Shown here piece by piece: positions 1-6,613 of a DNA stretch of 28,075 bases (positions within the stretch are counted from its first letter, which is position 1; every line of letters begins with the position of its first letter). Both the position numbers and the translations under genes were made by a program. A model generated the notes under the pieces. The model saw nothing but the letters and a program-made list of their open reading frames with translations, ran no database searches and was not told the origin of the DNA. Location of the stretch: the NCBI GenBank assembly GCA_009469665.1, contig SSTB01000116.1, forward strand, positions 1 to 28,075, given 5' to 3'. Origin of the DNA: Azonexaceae bacterium (GTDB lineage: Bacteria > Pseudomonadota > Gammaproteobacteria > Burkholderiales > Rhodocyclaceae).

Positions 1-145
1 CATCGTCGTTCGTGCCACCGTTAGCGCTGGCCACCAGATGTTCAACGGAGGCTTCGGCTTTCGGCAAGGGCTTACGGCAGAAGAAGCATTGGCCCCCTTG
101 GGCAAACAGAAGGCGGTCGAGGTGATTGGTCATGGAAGCAGGCAT
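1..145 (-). CDS. HNH endonuclease family protein (N-terminal part, cut by window edge)
   Basis: Reading the minus strand from the ATG at 145 gives 48 codons that run off the left edge. The peptide has a CFFC zinc-knuckle pair, then EHLVA and NGGTNDD. This matches the start of an HNH domain: a CxxC, then a (D/E)H acidic-His pair, then GG(x)N. HNH proteins of this compact type are nucleases that cleave DNA using one metal ion, and free-standing ones are often of unknown role. A second in-frame ATG at 133 is equally possible; neither has a clear Shine-Dalgarno. Two short perfect palindromes lie just upstream (148-162 and 187-199). The C-terminal half is not visible, so any fused domain is unknown. 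The family call is good, the role is not known. Confidence 0.72.
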   Translation of the reverse strand, partial: MPASMTNHLDRLLFAQGGQCFFCRKPLPKAEASVEHLVASANGGTNDD

Positions 146-147
146 CG

Positions 148-199
148 ATTCTTGCCAAGAATATCAACAGCATAACACTGGGACGTAATCCGACGGATT
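148..199 (-). promoter_or_regulatory. Two short palindromes upstream of the HNH gene
   Basis: Two perfect dyads lie between the HNH gene start (145) and the next gene. One is 7+1+7 at 148-162 (ATTCTTG-C-CAAGAAT), 3 bases upstream of the ATG. The other is 6+1+6 at 187-199 (AATCCG-A-CGGATT). They could be operators or RNA hairpins. The rest of 146-282 shows no gene; its base composition is lower in GC than the neighbouring genes. Confidence 0.3.
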
Positions 200-282
200 G
201 CTGACCGATTTATGGCCCATGACTTAAGGCGGCATCGGCCGAGTTGCACGCCTCCGCTAGCTCAGATTTATCGGCCCCGCAA

Positions 283-2067
283 TCACTCCCTGCCCCCCTC
301 AGCCAACCCAAACCCAATCACCGCATTCCCCGGCGGAATGTCGAACAGCTTGTTCCCACCTGCCGCGACGACGACGTATTGTTTGCCGTCGCGCTCGTAG
401 ACCACCGGCGGTGCATTGACGCCGGCGCCAGTCTGGAAGCGCCACAGGAGCTTGCCGGTGCGGGTGTCGCGGGCGGTGAAGTGGCCGTCGGCTTCGCCCA
501 TGAAAACCAGGCCGCCGGCGGTGGTGGTGACGCCGCCGGGGAAGGGGCGGGCCGTGCGTTGCTGCCAGGCGAGTTTGCCGGTGGCCGGGTCAATGGCGCT
601 GAGGGTGCCGTAGGTTTCCACATTCTTGGGAAAACTGAGCACGTTCACGGGGTTGCCTTGGGCGTCGGTCTCCAGGGTGAAGCGGCTCGGGTAGTGGCTG
701 CCGCCGACGTAGGCCCAGCCGGTTTCGCCGCTGTAGGCGATGGGCGGCCAGTTGGCGCCGCCGGCCTCGCCGGGCACGGCGATGATGCCCGCCGCGTCCC
801 GCGCCCGTTTGAAGAGCTTGGTCTGGGGCACGAAGCCTTCGGAGCGACGGATGACTTCGCCGGTGGCCCGGTTGAAGAACATCATCCAGCCCGATTTGGT
901 GACCAGGGCGACGCCGGGCACCTTGCCCGCCGGGGTGGGTACGTCGATGAGCATGGGCGAGGCGGCCAGGTCGTAGCCCCAGATGTCGTGGGGCGTGACC
1001 TGGTGATACCAGCGCAGGGCGCCGGTTTTGACGTCCAGGGCGATGAGTGAGGCGGTGTAGAGGTTGTCCCCCGGGCGGTAGAGGTCGGCGTAGGGGGCGG
1101 CGTTGCCGGTACCGAAGTAGAGCAGGCCCAGGGCCGGGTCGAGGGCCGGCGAGGAACTGATGGAGCCGCCGCCGCGCTTCCAGGCGTCGCGATATTTCTC
1201 GGCATTGGCGCGCTCGGTGGCGAGGTCGCGGTCCAGGGGGTCGCCGAGGGCGGTATGGCTGACGAATTGGCCCTCCCAGCCCTGGTCCTTGGTGGAATAC
1301 CAGCGCCAGACGAGCTGCCCGGTATCCGCCGCGTAGGCCGAGATGAAGGCGCGCATGCCGCTGCGCGGGCCGGCGCGGCCGAAGGCGTTCTGGGCCTTTT
1401 CGTCGTCGTCGGCGAAGACGTTGGTGTAGCCGGCCCCGGTGGTGCCGACGATCACCAGCCCGCCATAGACGAGGGGCGCCATGTTGCCGGCGAAGCGGCT
1501 CCATTTAGCGGTCTCTGCCTTGGGCAGGCTGGCCATGTCGCGCACCTGCTGCGGGGCGTCGGGGGCGCCGCTGGCCGGGTCGACCACCGGCACATCCCAG
1601 ACCAGCTTGCCATTGTCGCGGTCCACGGCGATCAGCCGGCCGTCGGCGGTGATCTCGTAGAGCCGCCCGTAGCCGATGGCCAGGCCGCGGTTGTGGGTGC
1701 CGCAGCAGAGGGTGTCCGTCGCCATCTTGTGGGTGTATTTCCAGCGCACCTCGCCCGTCGCGCCGTCCAGCGCCACGATGTGGTTGCGGGGCGTGGTGAG
1801 GTACACCGTGCCGTCGGCGACGATGGGATTGGTCTGGAAGGTACCGTCGACGCCGGTCTGGTAGATCCATTTGGGCACCAGGCGGGCCACGTTGCCGCGA
1901 TGGATCTGGGTCAGCCCCGCGTAGCGCTGGTTGGCGTAGCCGTGGCCGTAGGTGAGCCAGTCGGCCGGGTTGGTGCCGGCAGCGAGGAGCTTTTCGTCGG
2001 TATCGGCGCGCAAGGGGCCGGTGGCTGTGGCGAGGATGCAGGCGAGCAGGAGGGCGGTCGAGCGCAT
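283..2067 (-). CDS. Periplasmic PQQ-type beta-propeller (quinoprotein alcohol dehydrogenase-like) protein
   Basis: This 594-residue protein begins with a Sec signal peptide (residues 1 to about 21, cleavage near LRA-DT), so it should be periplasmic. It has the repeated DxxTGxxxW propeller blades of quinoprotein alcohol dehydrogenases. It also has the vicinal cysteine pair C121-C122 followed by NRG, GTGN in the middle, and RPGDNLYT. No cytochrome c domain follows the propeller, as in type I quinoprotein dehydrogenases. Oddities: where the family has WD(Y/F) with the catalytic aspartate, this protein reads W363-G364-Y365-D366. The GAE motif that supplies the metal-binding glutamate reads GAG and is followed by an insertion of about 20 residues. 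Activity as a normal dehydrogenase is therefore doubtful. The ATG at 2067 has no strong Shine-Dalgarno and follows a perfect hairpin. No PQQ biosynthesis or cytochrome partner gene is in the window. Confidence 0.85.
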   Translation of the reverse strand: MRSTALLLACILATATGPLRADTDEKLLAAGTNPADWLTYGHGYANQRYAGLTQIHRGNVARLVPKWIYQTGVDGTFQTNPIVADGTVYLTTPRNHIVALDGATGEVRWKYTHKMATDTLCCGTHNRGLAIGYGRLYEITADGRLIAVDRDNGKLVWDVPVVDPASGAPDAPQQVRDMASLPKAETAKWSRFAGNMAPLVYGGLVIVGTTGAGYTNVFADDDEKAQNAFGRAGPRSGMRAFISAYAADTGQLVWRWYSTKDQGWEGQFVSHTALGDPLDRDLATERANAEKYRDAWKRGGGSISSSPALDPALGLLYFGTGNAAPYADLYRPGDNLYTASLIALDVKTGALRWYHQVTPHDIWGYDLAASPMLIDVPTPAGKVPGVALVTKSGWMMFFNRATGEVIRRSEGFVPQTKLFKRARDAAGIIAVPGEAGGANWPPIAYSGETGWAYVGGSHYPSRFTLETDAQGNPVNVLSFPKNVETYGTLSAIDPATGKLAWQQRTARPFPGGVTTTAGGLVFMGEADGHFTARDTRTGKLLWRFQTGAGVNAPPVVYERDGKQYVVVAAGGNKLFDIPPGNAVIGFGLAEGGRE

Positions 2068-2071
2068 GGCA

Positions 2072-2093
2072 GTCTCATCGGGAATGATGAGAC
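2072..2093 (-). promoter_or_regulatory. Perfect 8-bp inverted repeat just upstream of the PQQ-protein start
   Basis: GTCTCATC and GATGAGAC form an 8-bp perfect dyad around a 6-base loop, ending 4 bases before the ATG at 2067. In RNA this hairpin would cover the ribosome entry site; in DNA it could be an operator. No good Shine-Dalgarno is seen outside it. Confidence 0.4.
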
Positions 2094-2202
2094 GAGCATA
2101 GCGACGGGGCCGGCGGCGGTCCCTGGCATTCTGCCCGCCGGGGGGCAGGTGGAATGCCCGCGGACTAGGTTTTCGCCTGGCACTCAGGCGAGCCCAGCAG
2201 CC

Positions 2203-2219
2203 AAAGCGCCTTCGGGCGC
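2203..2219 (-). terminator. Possible weak terminator after nrdB
   Basis: About 28 bases beyond the nrdB stop, the minus strand reads GCGCC-CGAA-GGCGC followed by TTT. That is a short GC stem with a stable tetraloop and a minimal T run. It fits a weak intrinsic terminator, but the T tract is short. The remaining spacer up to the PQQ gene shows nothing else I can name. Confidence 0.35.
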
Positions 2220-2247
2220 GGCGGTTTGGCGAACAGCGGCTCGCCGA

Positions 2248-3405
2248 TCAGTCCCAAGCGAGGGCTCCGCCGGTCTGGTACTCGGTGACGCGGGTTTCGA
2301 AGAAGTTTTTCTCCTTGCGCAAATTGGCCTGCTCGTCGAGCCAGGGCAGGACGTTCTCGGCGCCGGGGAAAGGCTCGTCGACGCCCACCTGCCGCGCCCG
2401 CCGGTTGGCGATGAAGCGGAACTGCTGCACGTGCCGCTCGGCGTTGTAGCCGAGGATGGGCTCCCGCAGGATGTAGCGGGCGTAGGCGGCTTCGGCCGCC
2501 TCGGCTTCGTCCCACAGTTCGCGCAGGGCCTGGGGGTCGAGGGCCAGGCCCTCCTCCTTCAGCAATTCGCGGATGACGCGGATGCCGAAGGCGCAGTGCA
2601 GCACCTCGTCGCGCATGATGTATTGCAGCTGCTCGGAGGCACCCTTCATCAAACCGCGCCGTTGCAAGGCGAAGACGGGGGTGAAGCCGTTGTAGAACCA
2701 GCAGCCTTCGAAGATGACGGCGAAGAAGAAGTAGGAGAGCGCGAAGTCGTGCAGGTTGGCGCGGTCTTCGAGATCGAAGTCGGAGCGCAGCACTTTCTCC
2801 AGCCGCCGGTTGGCCAGGGCGATCTTGCCGTGGATCTCGGGCACCACGCGGTAGCGGTTGTAGATTTCCTGCTGGTCGAGGCCGAGGCTTTCGATGCAGT
2901 GCTGGTAGGTCCAGGTGTGCAGCGCTTCTTCATAGACCTGGCGGGCCTGGTAGATCTGGATTTCCGGCGCGCTCATTTTCTCCATCACCGCCAGGCCGAT
3001 GTTGCGCATGGCGAGGATGTCGGAGGTAGTGAGATAGGCCAGCACGTTTTCGAAAACGTGACGCTCGGCGGCGCTGAGTTTGTGCTGGTAGTCATGCACG
3101 TCCTGCGCCATGCCGATTTCCAGTGGTGTCCAGTGGTTGCGGTTGGCCTTGAGGAAGAACTCCCAGGCCCAGGGGTATTTGAAGGGCGCGAGCTGGTTGA
3201 TGTCGGCCTTGCCATTGACGATGCGCTTGTCGGCGGCGTTGATGGGCGCCAGGGCCGGGCGCGGCGCGGGGGCACTGTGGGCGAGCAGGGATTCCAGGGG
3301 CGTGCAGTCGGCCTCCGGGGCGGCGGCAGGTGCCGGACTGGCGGCAGTTGCCGGGGCGGCCGTTTGGGGGACATCCCAGTCGTCGAAGCGGAAGGGGGCG
3401 TTCAT
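2248..3405 (-). CDS. nrdB: Class Ia ribonucleotide reductase, beta (radical) subunit
   Basis: This 385-residue protein carries the diiron-tyrosyl radical cofactor that starts catalysis in NrdA, reducing ribonucleoside diphosphates to deoxy forms in the cytoplasm. All expected iron ligands can be placed: D129 (TTSD), E160 and H163 (EEALH), E233 (FEG), E267 and H270 (RDEVLH). The radical tyrosine is Y167 in HTWTYQH, matching the Y122 site of the E. coli enzyme. The C-terminal tail ends in GGALAWD, the type of tail that docks to NrdA. Residues 1 to about 58 are an Ala/Pro-rich extension. The start is the ATG at 3405, which overlaps the nrdA stop as ATGA, so translation is probably coupled. The frame remains open upstream of this ATG, but that part only shadows nrdA. 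Confidence 0.96.
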   Translation of the reverse strand: MNAPFRFDDWDVPQTAAPATAASPAPAAAPEADCTPLESLLAHSAPAPRPALAPINAADKRIVNGKADINQLAPFKYPWAWEFFLKANRNHWTPLEIGMAQDVHDYQHKLSAAERHVFENVLAYLTTSDILAMRNIGLAVMEKMSAPEIQIYQARQVYEEALHTWTYQHCIESLGLDQQEIYNRYRVVPEIHGKIALANRRLEKVLRSDFDLEDRANLHDFALSYFFFAVIFEGCWFYNGFTPVFALQRRGLMKGASEQLQYIMRDEVLHCAFGIRVIRELLKEEGLALDPQALRELWDEAEAAEAAYARYILREPILGYNAERHVQQFRFIANRRARQVGVDEPFPGAENVLPWLDEQANLRKEKNFFETRVTEYQTGGALAWD

Positions 3406-6170
3406 TGGCAGGCCTCGCAAGTGGGATCGTCGATGGCGCAGAACTTGGGGGTTTCGTCGGCCACCGGCGTGTCGTCCCGCCCGCCGGCCTTTTCCGCCTG
3501 GCTGGCGCCCAGCGTGCGCAGGTAGTAGGTGGTCTTGAGGCCCCGGGTCCAGGCCAGTTTGTAGAGTTCGTCCAGTTTCTTGCCGGAGGGCAGCGCCAGG
3601 TAGAGGTTGAGGGACTGGGCCTGGTCGATCCACTTCTGGCGGCGGGCGGCGGCTTCGACCAGCCAGGCGGGGTCGATCTCGAAGGCGGTGGCGTAGCGGG
3701 CCTTGAGCTCGTCCGGCACGCGGTCGATGCGGGCCAGGGAGCCGTCGAAGTACTTGAGGTCGGCGACCATCACTTCGTCCCACAGATCCAGGGCCTTCAG
3801 GTCGCGGACCAGGGCTTCGTTGACCACGGTGAATTCGCCGGAGAGGTTGGATTTGACGTAGAGGTTCTGGTAGGCCGGCTCGATGCTGGCCGAGACGCCG
3901 ACGATGTTGGAGATGGTGGCGGTGGGGGCGATGGCGACGCAGTTGGAGTTGCGCATGCCGTAGCGGGCGATGCGCTCCTTGAGGACCGCCCAGTCGAGGC
4001 TGGCGCCGCGGTCGACGGCGACGGAGTCGCCCCGCCCGGCTTCCAGGAGGGCGATGGAATCCAGCGGCAGGATGCCGCGCTCCCACAGGCTGCCGGGGTA
4101 GCTGGAATAGCGGCCCCGCTCCCGGGCCAGTTCGGTGCTGGCCCAGTAGGCGTGATAGCAGACGGCTTCCATGCTGCGGTCGGCGAAGGCCACGGCCTCG
4201 GCGGAGGCGTAGGGCAGGCCGAGCTCATAGAGGCATTCGGCGAAGCCCATGATGCCCAGGCCCACGGGCCGGTGGCGAAGGTTGGCGTTGCGCGCCTTGG
4301 CCGTGGCGTAGAAGTTGATGTCCACGACGTTGTCGAGCATGCGCAGGGCCGTCTGGACGGTGCGGGCGAGCTTTTCCTGGTCGAGGGCGCCGTCTTTCAG
4401 GTGGGCCGGCAGGTTCACCGAGCCGAGGTTGCAGACGGCGGTTTCTTCGTGGGAGGTGTTCAGCGCGATCTCGGTGCACAGGTTGCTGGAATGCACGACG
4501 CCGGCGTGCTGCTGGGGCGAGCGCAGGTTGCAGGCGTCCTTGAAGGTGATCCAGGGGTGCCCGGTCTCGAACAGCATGGTCAGCATCTTGCGCCACAGTT
4601 GCACGGCTGACACCCGCTTGTGCAGCTTGATCTCGCCGGCGGCGGCCCTGGCCTCGTAGGCCTCGTAGGCGGTCTTGAAGGCGGCGCCGAAGGTTTCGTG
4701 CAGGTCGGGCACGTCGGCAGGCGAGAAGAGCGTCCATTCCCCGCCGGCCATGACCCGCTGCATGAAGAGATCGGGAATCCAGTGGGCGGTGTTCATGTCG
4801 TGGGTGCGGCGGCGTTCGTCGCCGGTGTTCTTGCGCAGATCGAGAAATTCCTCGATGTCCAGGTGCCAGGTTTCCAGGTAGGCGCAAACGGCGCCCTTGC
4901 GCTTGCCGCCCTGGTTCACCGCCACCGCCGTGTCATTGACCACCTTGAGGAAGGGAATCACCCCCTGGCTCTGGCCGTTGGTGCCCTTGATGCGGCTGCC
5001 CAGGGCGCGCACCGGCGTCCAGTCGTTGCCCAGGCCGCCGGCGTATTTTTGCAGGAGGGCGTTTTCCTTGATGCTCTGGTAGATGCCGTCCAGGTCGTCG
5101 GCCACCGTGGTCAGGTAGCAGGAAGAAAGCTGCGCGTGCCGGGTGCCGCTGTTGAACAGGGTCGGCGTCGAACACATGAAGTCGAAGCGCGAGATGAGGT
5201 CGTAGAACTCGATGGCGCGGGTTTCGCGGTCAATTTCGTTGAGGGCCAGGCCCATGGCGACGCGCATGAAGAAGATTTGCGGCGTCTCGATGCGGCGGCC
5301 GTCGATGTGCAGGAAATAGCGGTCGTGCAGGGTTTGCAGGCCCAGGTAGCGGAACAGCTCGTCGCGTTCCGGCTGCAGGGCGGCAGCCAGGCGCGGGAGG
5401 TCGAAATCGCCCAGACGCGAGTCGAGCAATTCCGCCTCGATGCCGGCGCGCAGGAAGCGGGGCAGGTAGGCGGCGGTCTCCGCCTGGCGAGTGTCCGCGC
5501 CCAGGCTGCGGCCGAAGACCTCGTGTTCCAGGCTGGCGCGCAGGAGACGGGCGGTGGCGAAGTCGTAGGCCGGTTCGCGCTCGATGAGGGTCCGGGCGGC
5601 GAGGATGAGGGCCTGGCGCACATCCGGCAGGGGGATGCCGTCGTAGAGGTTGCGCAGGGTCGCGTCGGCGATGGCCCGGGGCGAAACCCCGTCGCCCAGC
5701 CCGGCGCAGGCTGCCGCACAATCCTTGAGCAGTTCGGCCGGGTCGAGGGGGCGGCGCACGCCGTCGGCCAGGACATGCAGGACGGGAACCCCGGAAACCT
5801 CGGCCAGGGCTGCCCGTTCCGCCGCCCGGCGTTCGCGGTAGAGCACGTAGGCCCGCGCCACGTCGTGTTCCCCGGCGCGCATGAGGGCCAGTTCCACCTG
5901 GTCCTGGATGTCTTCGATGTGCACGGTGCCCCCGTCAGGAAGGCGCCGGGTCAGGGAGCGCACCACGGTCTCGGTCAGGCGGGCCACCACGTCCCGCACC
6001 CGGGACGAAGCAGCGCTCTGGCTGCCCTCCACGGCCAGGAAGGCCTTGCTTATGGCGAGGGAAATCTTGTCGGCGGCAAAGGCGACCACGGCGCCGTTGC
6101 GGCGGATCACCTGCAGGGCGGCGAGGGCGGCCTCGTGAGAGGCAATTAGCGGAAGAACGGAAGCGGACAC
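3402..6170 (-). CDS. nrdA: Class Ia ribonucleotide reductase, alpha (catalytic) subunit
   Basis: This 922-residue cytoplasmic enzyme reduces NDPs to dNDPs. An ATP-cone allosteric domain occupies about residues 18-115 (VIRRNG, KISLAISKAF). A second, cone-like region at about 125-225 is more divergent, as in the long two-cone NrdA of Pseudomonas. The barrel follows with FNSGT and SSCYL (first active-site Cys), NLCTEI (radical Cys and Glu), AVCNLGSVNL (second redox Cys) and TYYLRT (radical-transfer tyrosines). The tail CEACQ holds the CxxC pair reduced by thioredoxin or glutaredoxin. I chose the GTG at 6170 because CGGAGAG lies 5 bases upstream and homology starts there. Upstream in-frame codons run through the riboswitch and encode nothing family-like. 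Control is by the NrdR boxes and B12 riboswitch upstream; the gene overlaps nrdB. Confidence 0.95.
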   Translation of the reverse strand: MSASVLPLIASHEAALAALQVIRRNGAVVAFAADKISLAISKAFLAVEGSQSAASSRVRDVVARLTETVVRSLTRRLPDGGTVHIEDIQDQVELALMRAGEHDVARAYVLYRERRAAERAALAEVSGVPVLHVLADGVRRPLDPAELLKDCAAACAGLGDGVSPRAIADATLRNLYDGIPLPDVRQALILAARTLIEREPAYDFATARLLRASLEHEVFGRSLGADTRQAETAAYLPRFLRAGIEAELLDSRLGDFDLPRLAAALQPERDELFRYLGLQTLHDRYFLHIDGRRIETPQIFFMRVAMGLALNEIDRETRAIEFYDLISRFDFMCSTPTLFNSGTRHAQLSSCYLTTVADDLDGIYQSIKENALLQKYAGGLGNDWTPVRALGSRIKGTNGQSQGVIPFLKVVNDTAVAVNQGGKRKGAVCAYLETWHLDIEEFLDLRKNTGDERRRTHDMNTAHWIPDLFMQRVMAGGEWTLFSPADVPDLHETFGAAFKTAYEAYEARAAAGEIKLHKRVSAVQLWRKMLTMLFETGHPWITFKDACNLRSPQQHAGVVHSSNLCTEIALNTSHEETAVCNLGSVNLPAHLKDGALDQEKLARTVQTALRMLDNVVDINFYATAKARNANLRHRPVGLGIMGFAECLYELGLPYASAEAVAFADRSMEAVCYHAYWASTELARERGRYSSYPGSLWERGILPLDSIALLEAGRGDSVAVDRGASLDWAVLKERIARYGMRNSNCVAIAPTATISNIVGVSASIEPAYQNLYVKSNLSGEFTVVNEALVRDLKALDLWDEVMVADLKYFDGSLARIDRVPDELKARYATAFEIDPAWLVEAAARRQKWIDQAQSLNLYLALPSGKKLDELYKLAWTRGLKTTYYLRTLGASQAEKAGGRDDTPVADETPKFCAIDDPTCEACQ

Positions 6171-6175
6171 GGCGA

Positions 6176-6198
6176 CTCTCCGAAAAGGGGGGCGGAGA
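6176..6198 (-). promoter_or_regulatory. Hairpin sequestering the nrdA ribosome binding site
   Basis: On the minus strand TCTCCG (6198-6193) pairs with CGGAGA (6182-6177) across a 10-base loop of CCCCCCTTTT. The 3' arm contains the Shine-Dalgarno GGAGAG of nrdA, 5 bases before its GTG. A G-U pair can extend the stem. This is the usual expression platform for cobalamin riboswitches that act on translation in Gram-negative bacteria. That it belongs to the riboswitch is inferred from position. Confidence 0.6.
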
Positions 6199-6339
6199 AT
6201 CCGGGCAAGGCACCGCCGGCCGGACGCCACCGGGCCGGGGCACAAGCCCGGGCCACGGCAGGACGACGCAAGACCAGAAATCGCGGCACGATCACACCTT
6301 TCGCCAGGGACACCCCGCCCCATCGTTGCATGGAAGGAC

Positions 6340-6507
6340 GTCGCGGCAGGTCTCCTGGCTCTCGGCTCGACGCGCCGGCCCGCCTTCCCGGTCACTGACC
6401 AGTGGCGCAAGGGGCCCAACGCTTGCCGACGACAGTTGCGGGGGCAGCTCCGGAATGAAGGCCAAGGCCTCGCACCGGATTCCCTTTTCATCCCAATGGG
6501 AACCATC
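6340..6507 (-). promoter_or_regulatory. Cobalamin (adenosylcobalamin) riboswitch controlling nrdAB
   Basis: The minus strand carries the family landmarks in the right order. These are GGTTCCC, then GGGATGAAAAGGGAA, the ATCCGGTGCGA/CCGGAGCTG paired region, CCCGCAACTGT, CACTGGTCAGTGACCGGGA, and finally the B12 box GAGCCAGGAGACCTGCC at 6346-6362. Such RNAs bind adenosylcobalamin and usually turn the downstream gene off. The next gene is nrdA, about 170 bases downstream, an enzyme that does not need B12. Logically this shuts down the class Ia reductase when a B12-dependent (class II) reductase can work. Control of class Ia nrd genes by this riboswitch is known in Streptomyces. The exact 5' and 3' ends are approximate. 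Confidence 0.95.
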
Positions 6508-6517
6508 GACGGCGCCG

Positions 6518-6547
6518 ATCTTAGTCGTCGTGGATGAGGAATGTCAA
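6518..6547 (-). promoter_or_regulatory. Sigma70-type promoter for the nrdAB leader
   Basis: TTGACA (6547-6542) and TAAGAT (6523-6518) are separated by 18 bases on the minus strand. Transcription would start at about 6511, right where the riboswitch fold begins. An alternative with -10 TATAGT (6564-6559, inside an NrdR box) and -35 TTAAAA (6588-6583), also 18 apart, is weaker but would place NrdR directly on the promoter. Confidence 0.6.
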
Positions 6548-6556
6548 TGGACAAAA

Positions 6557-6603
6557 ATACTATATGTAGTGGTGACGCAGGTTTTTAACACTACATGTAG
6601 TAA
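6557..6603 (-). promoter_or_regulatory. Pair of NrdR boxes upstream of nrdAB
   Basis: Two 16-base near-palindromes of the NrdR type (consensus acacwATATATwgtgt) lie at 6557-6572 (core TACTATATGTAGTG) and 6588-6603 (ACACTACATGTAGTAA). Their starts are 31 bases apart, about three helical turns, which is the usual arrangement for the tandem boxes bound by the ATP/dATP-sensing repressor NrdR. They lie between the radical SAM gene stop (6614) and the nrd promoter. nrdR itself is not in the window. Confidence 0.85.
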
Positions 6604-6613
6604 TAATCCGCTT

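Noticed and set aside
253..290. tRNA-like CTAGCTCAG motif
   Set aside because: Resembles a tRNA D-loop, but no anticodon arm, T-loop (GGTTCGA) or acceptor stem can be formed around it.
2171..2190. CGCCTG/CAGGCG hairpin as a terminator for nrdB
   Set aside because: On the nrdB strand the stem is followed by AAAA, not T residues. The hairpin at 2203-2219 is the better candidate.
1255..3525. Long plus-strand open frame (over 750 codons) opposite the PQQ protein and nrdB
   Set aside because: Val/Gly/Ala-rich peptide with no motifs, antisense to two well-recognised genes and crossing their boundary. GC-rich DNA gives such frames by codon bias.
6171..6554. Longer nrdA start far upstream, adding about 128 residues
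   Set aside because: The extra stretch runs through the riboswitch, the promoter and its hairpins, and encodes nothing like NrdA. The GTG at 6170 has a good ribosome site.
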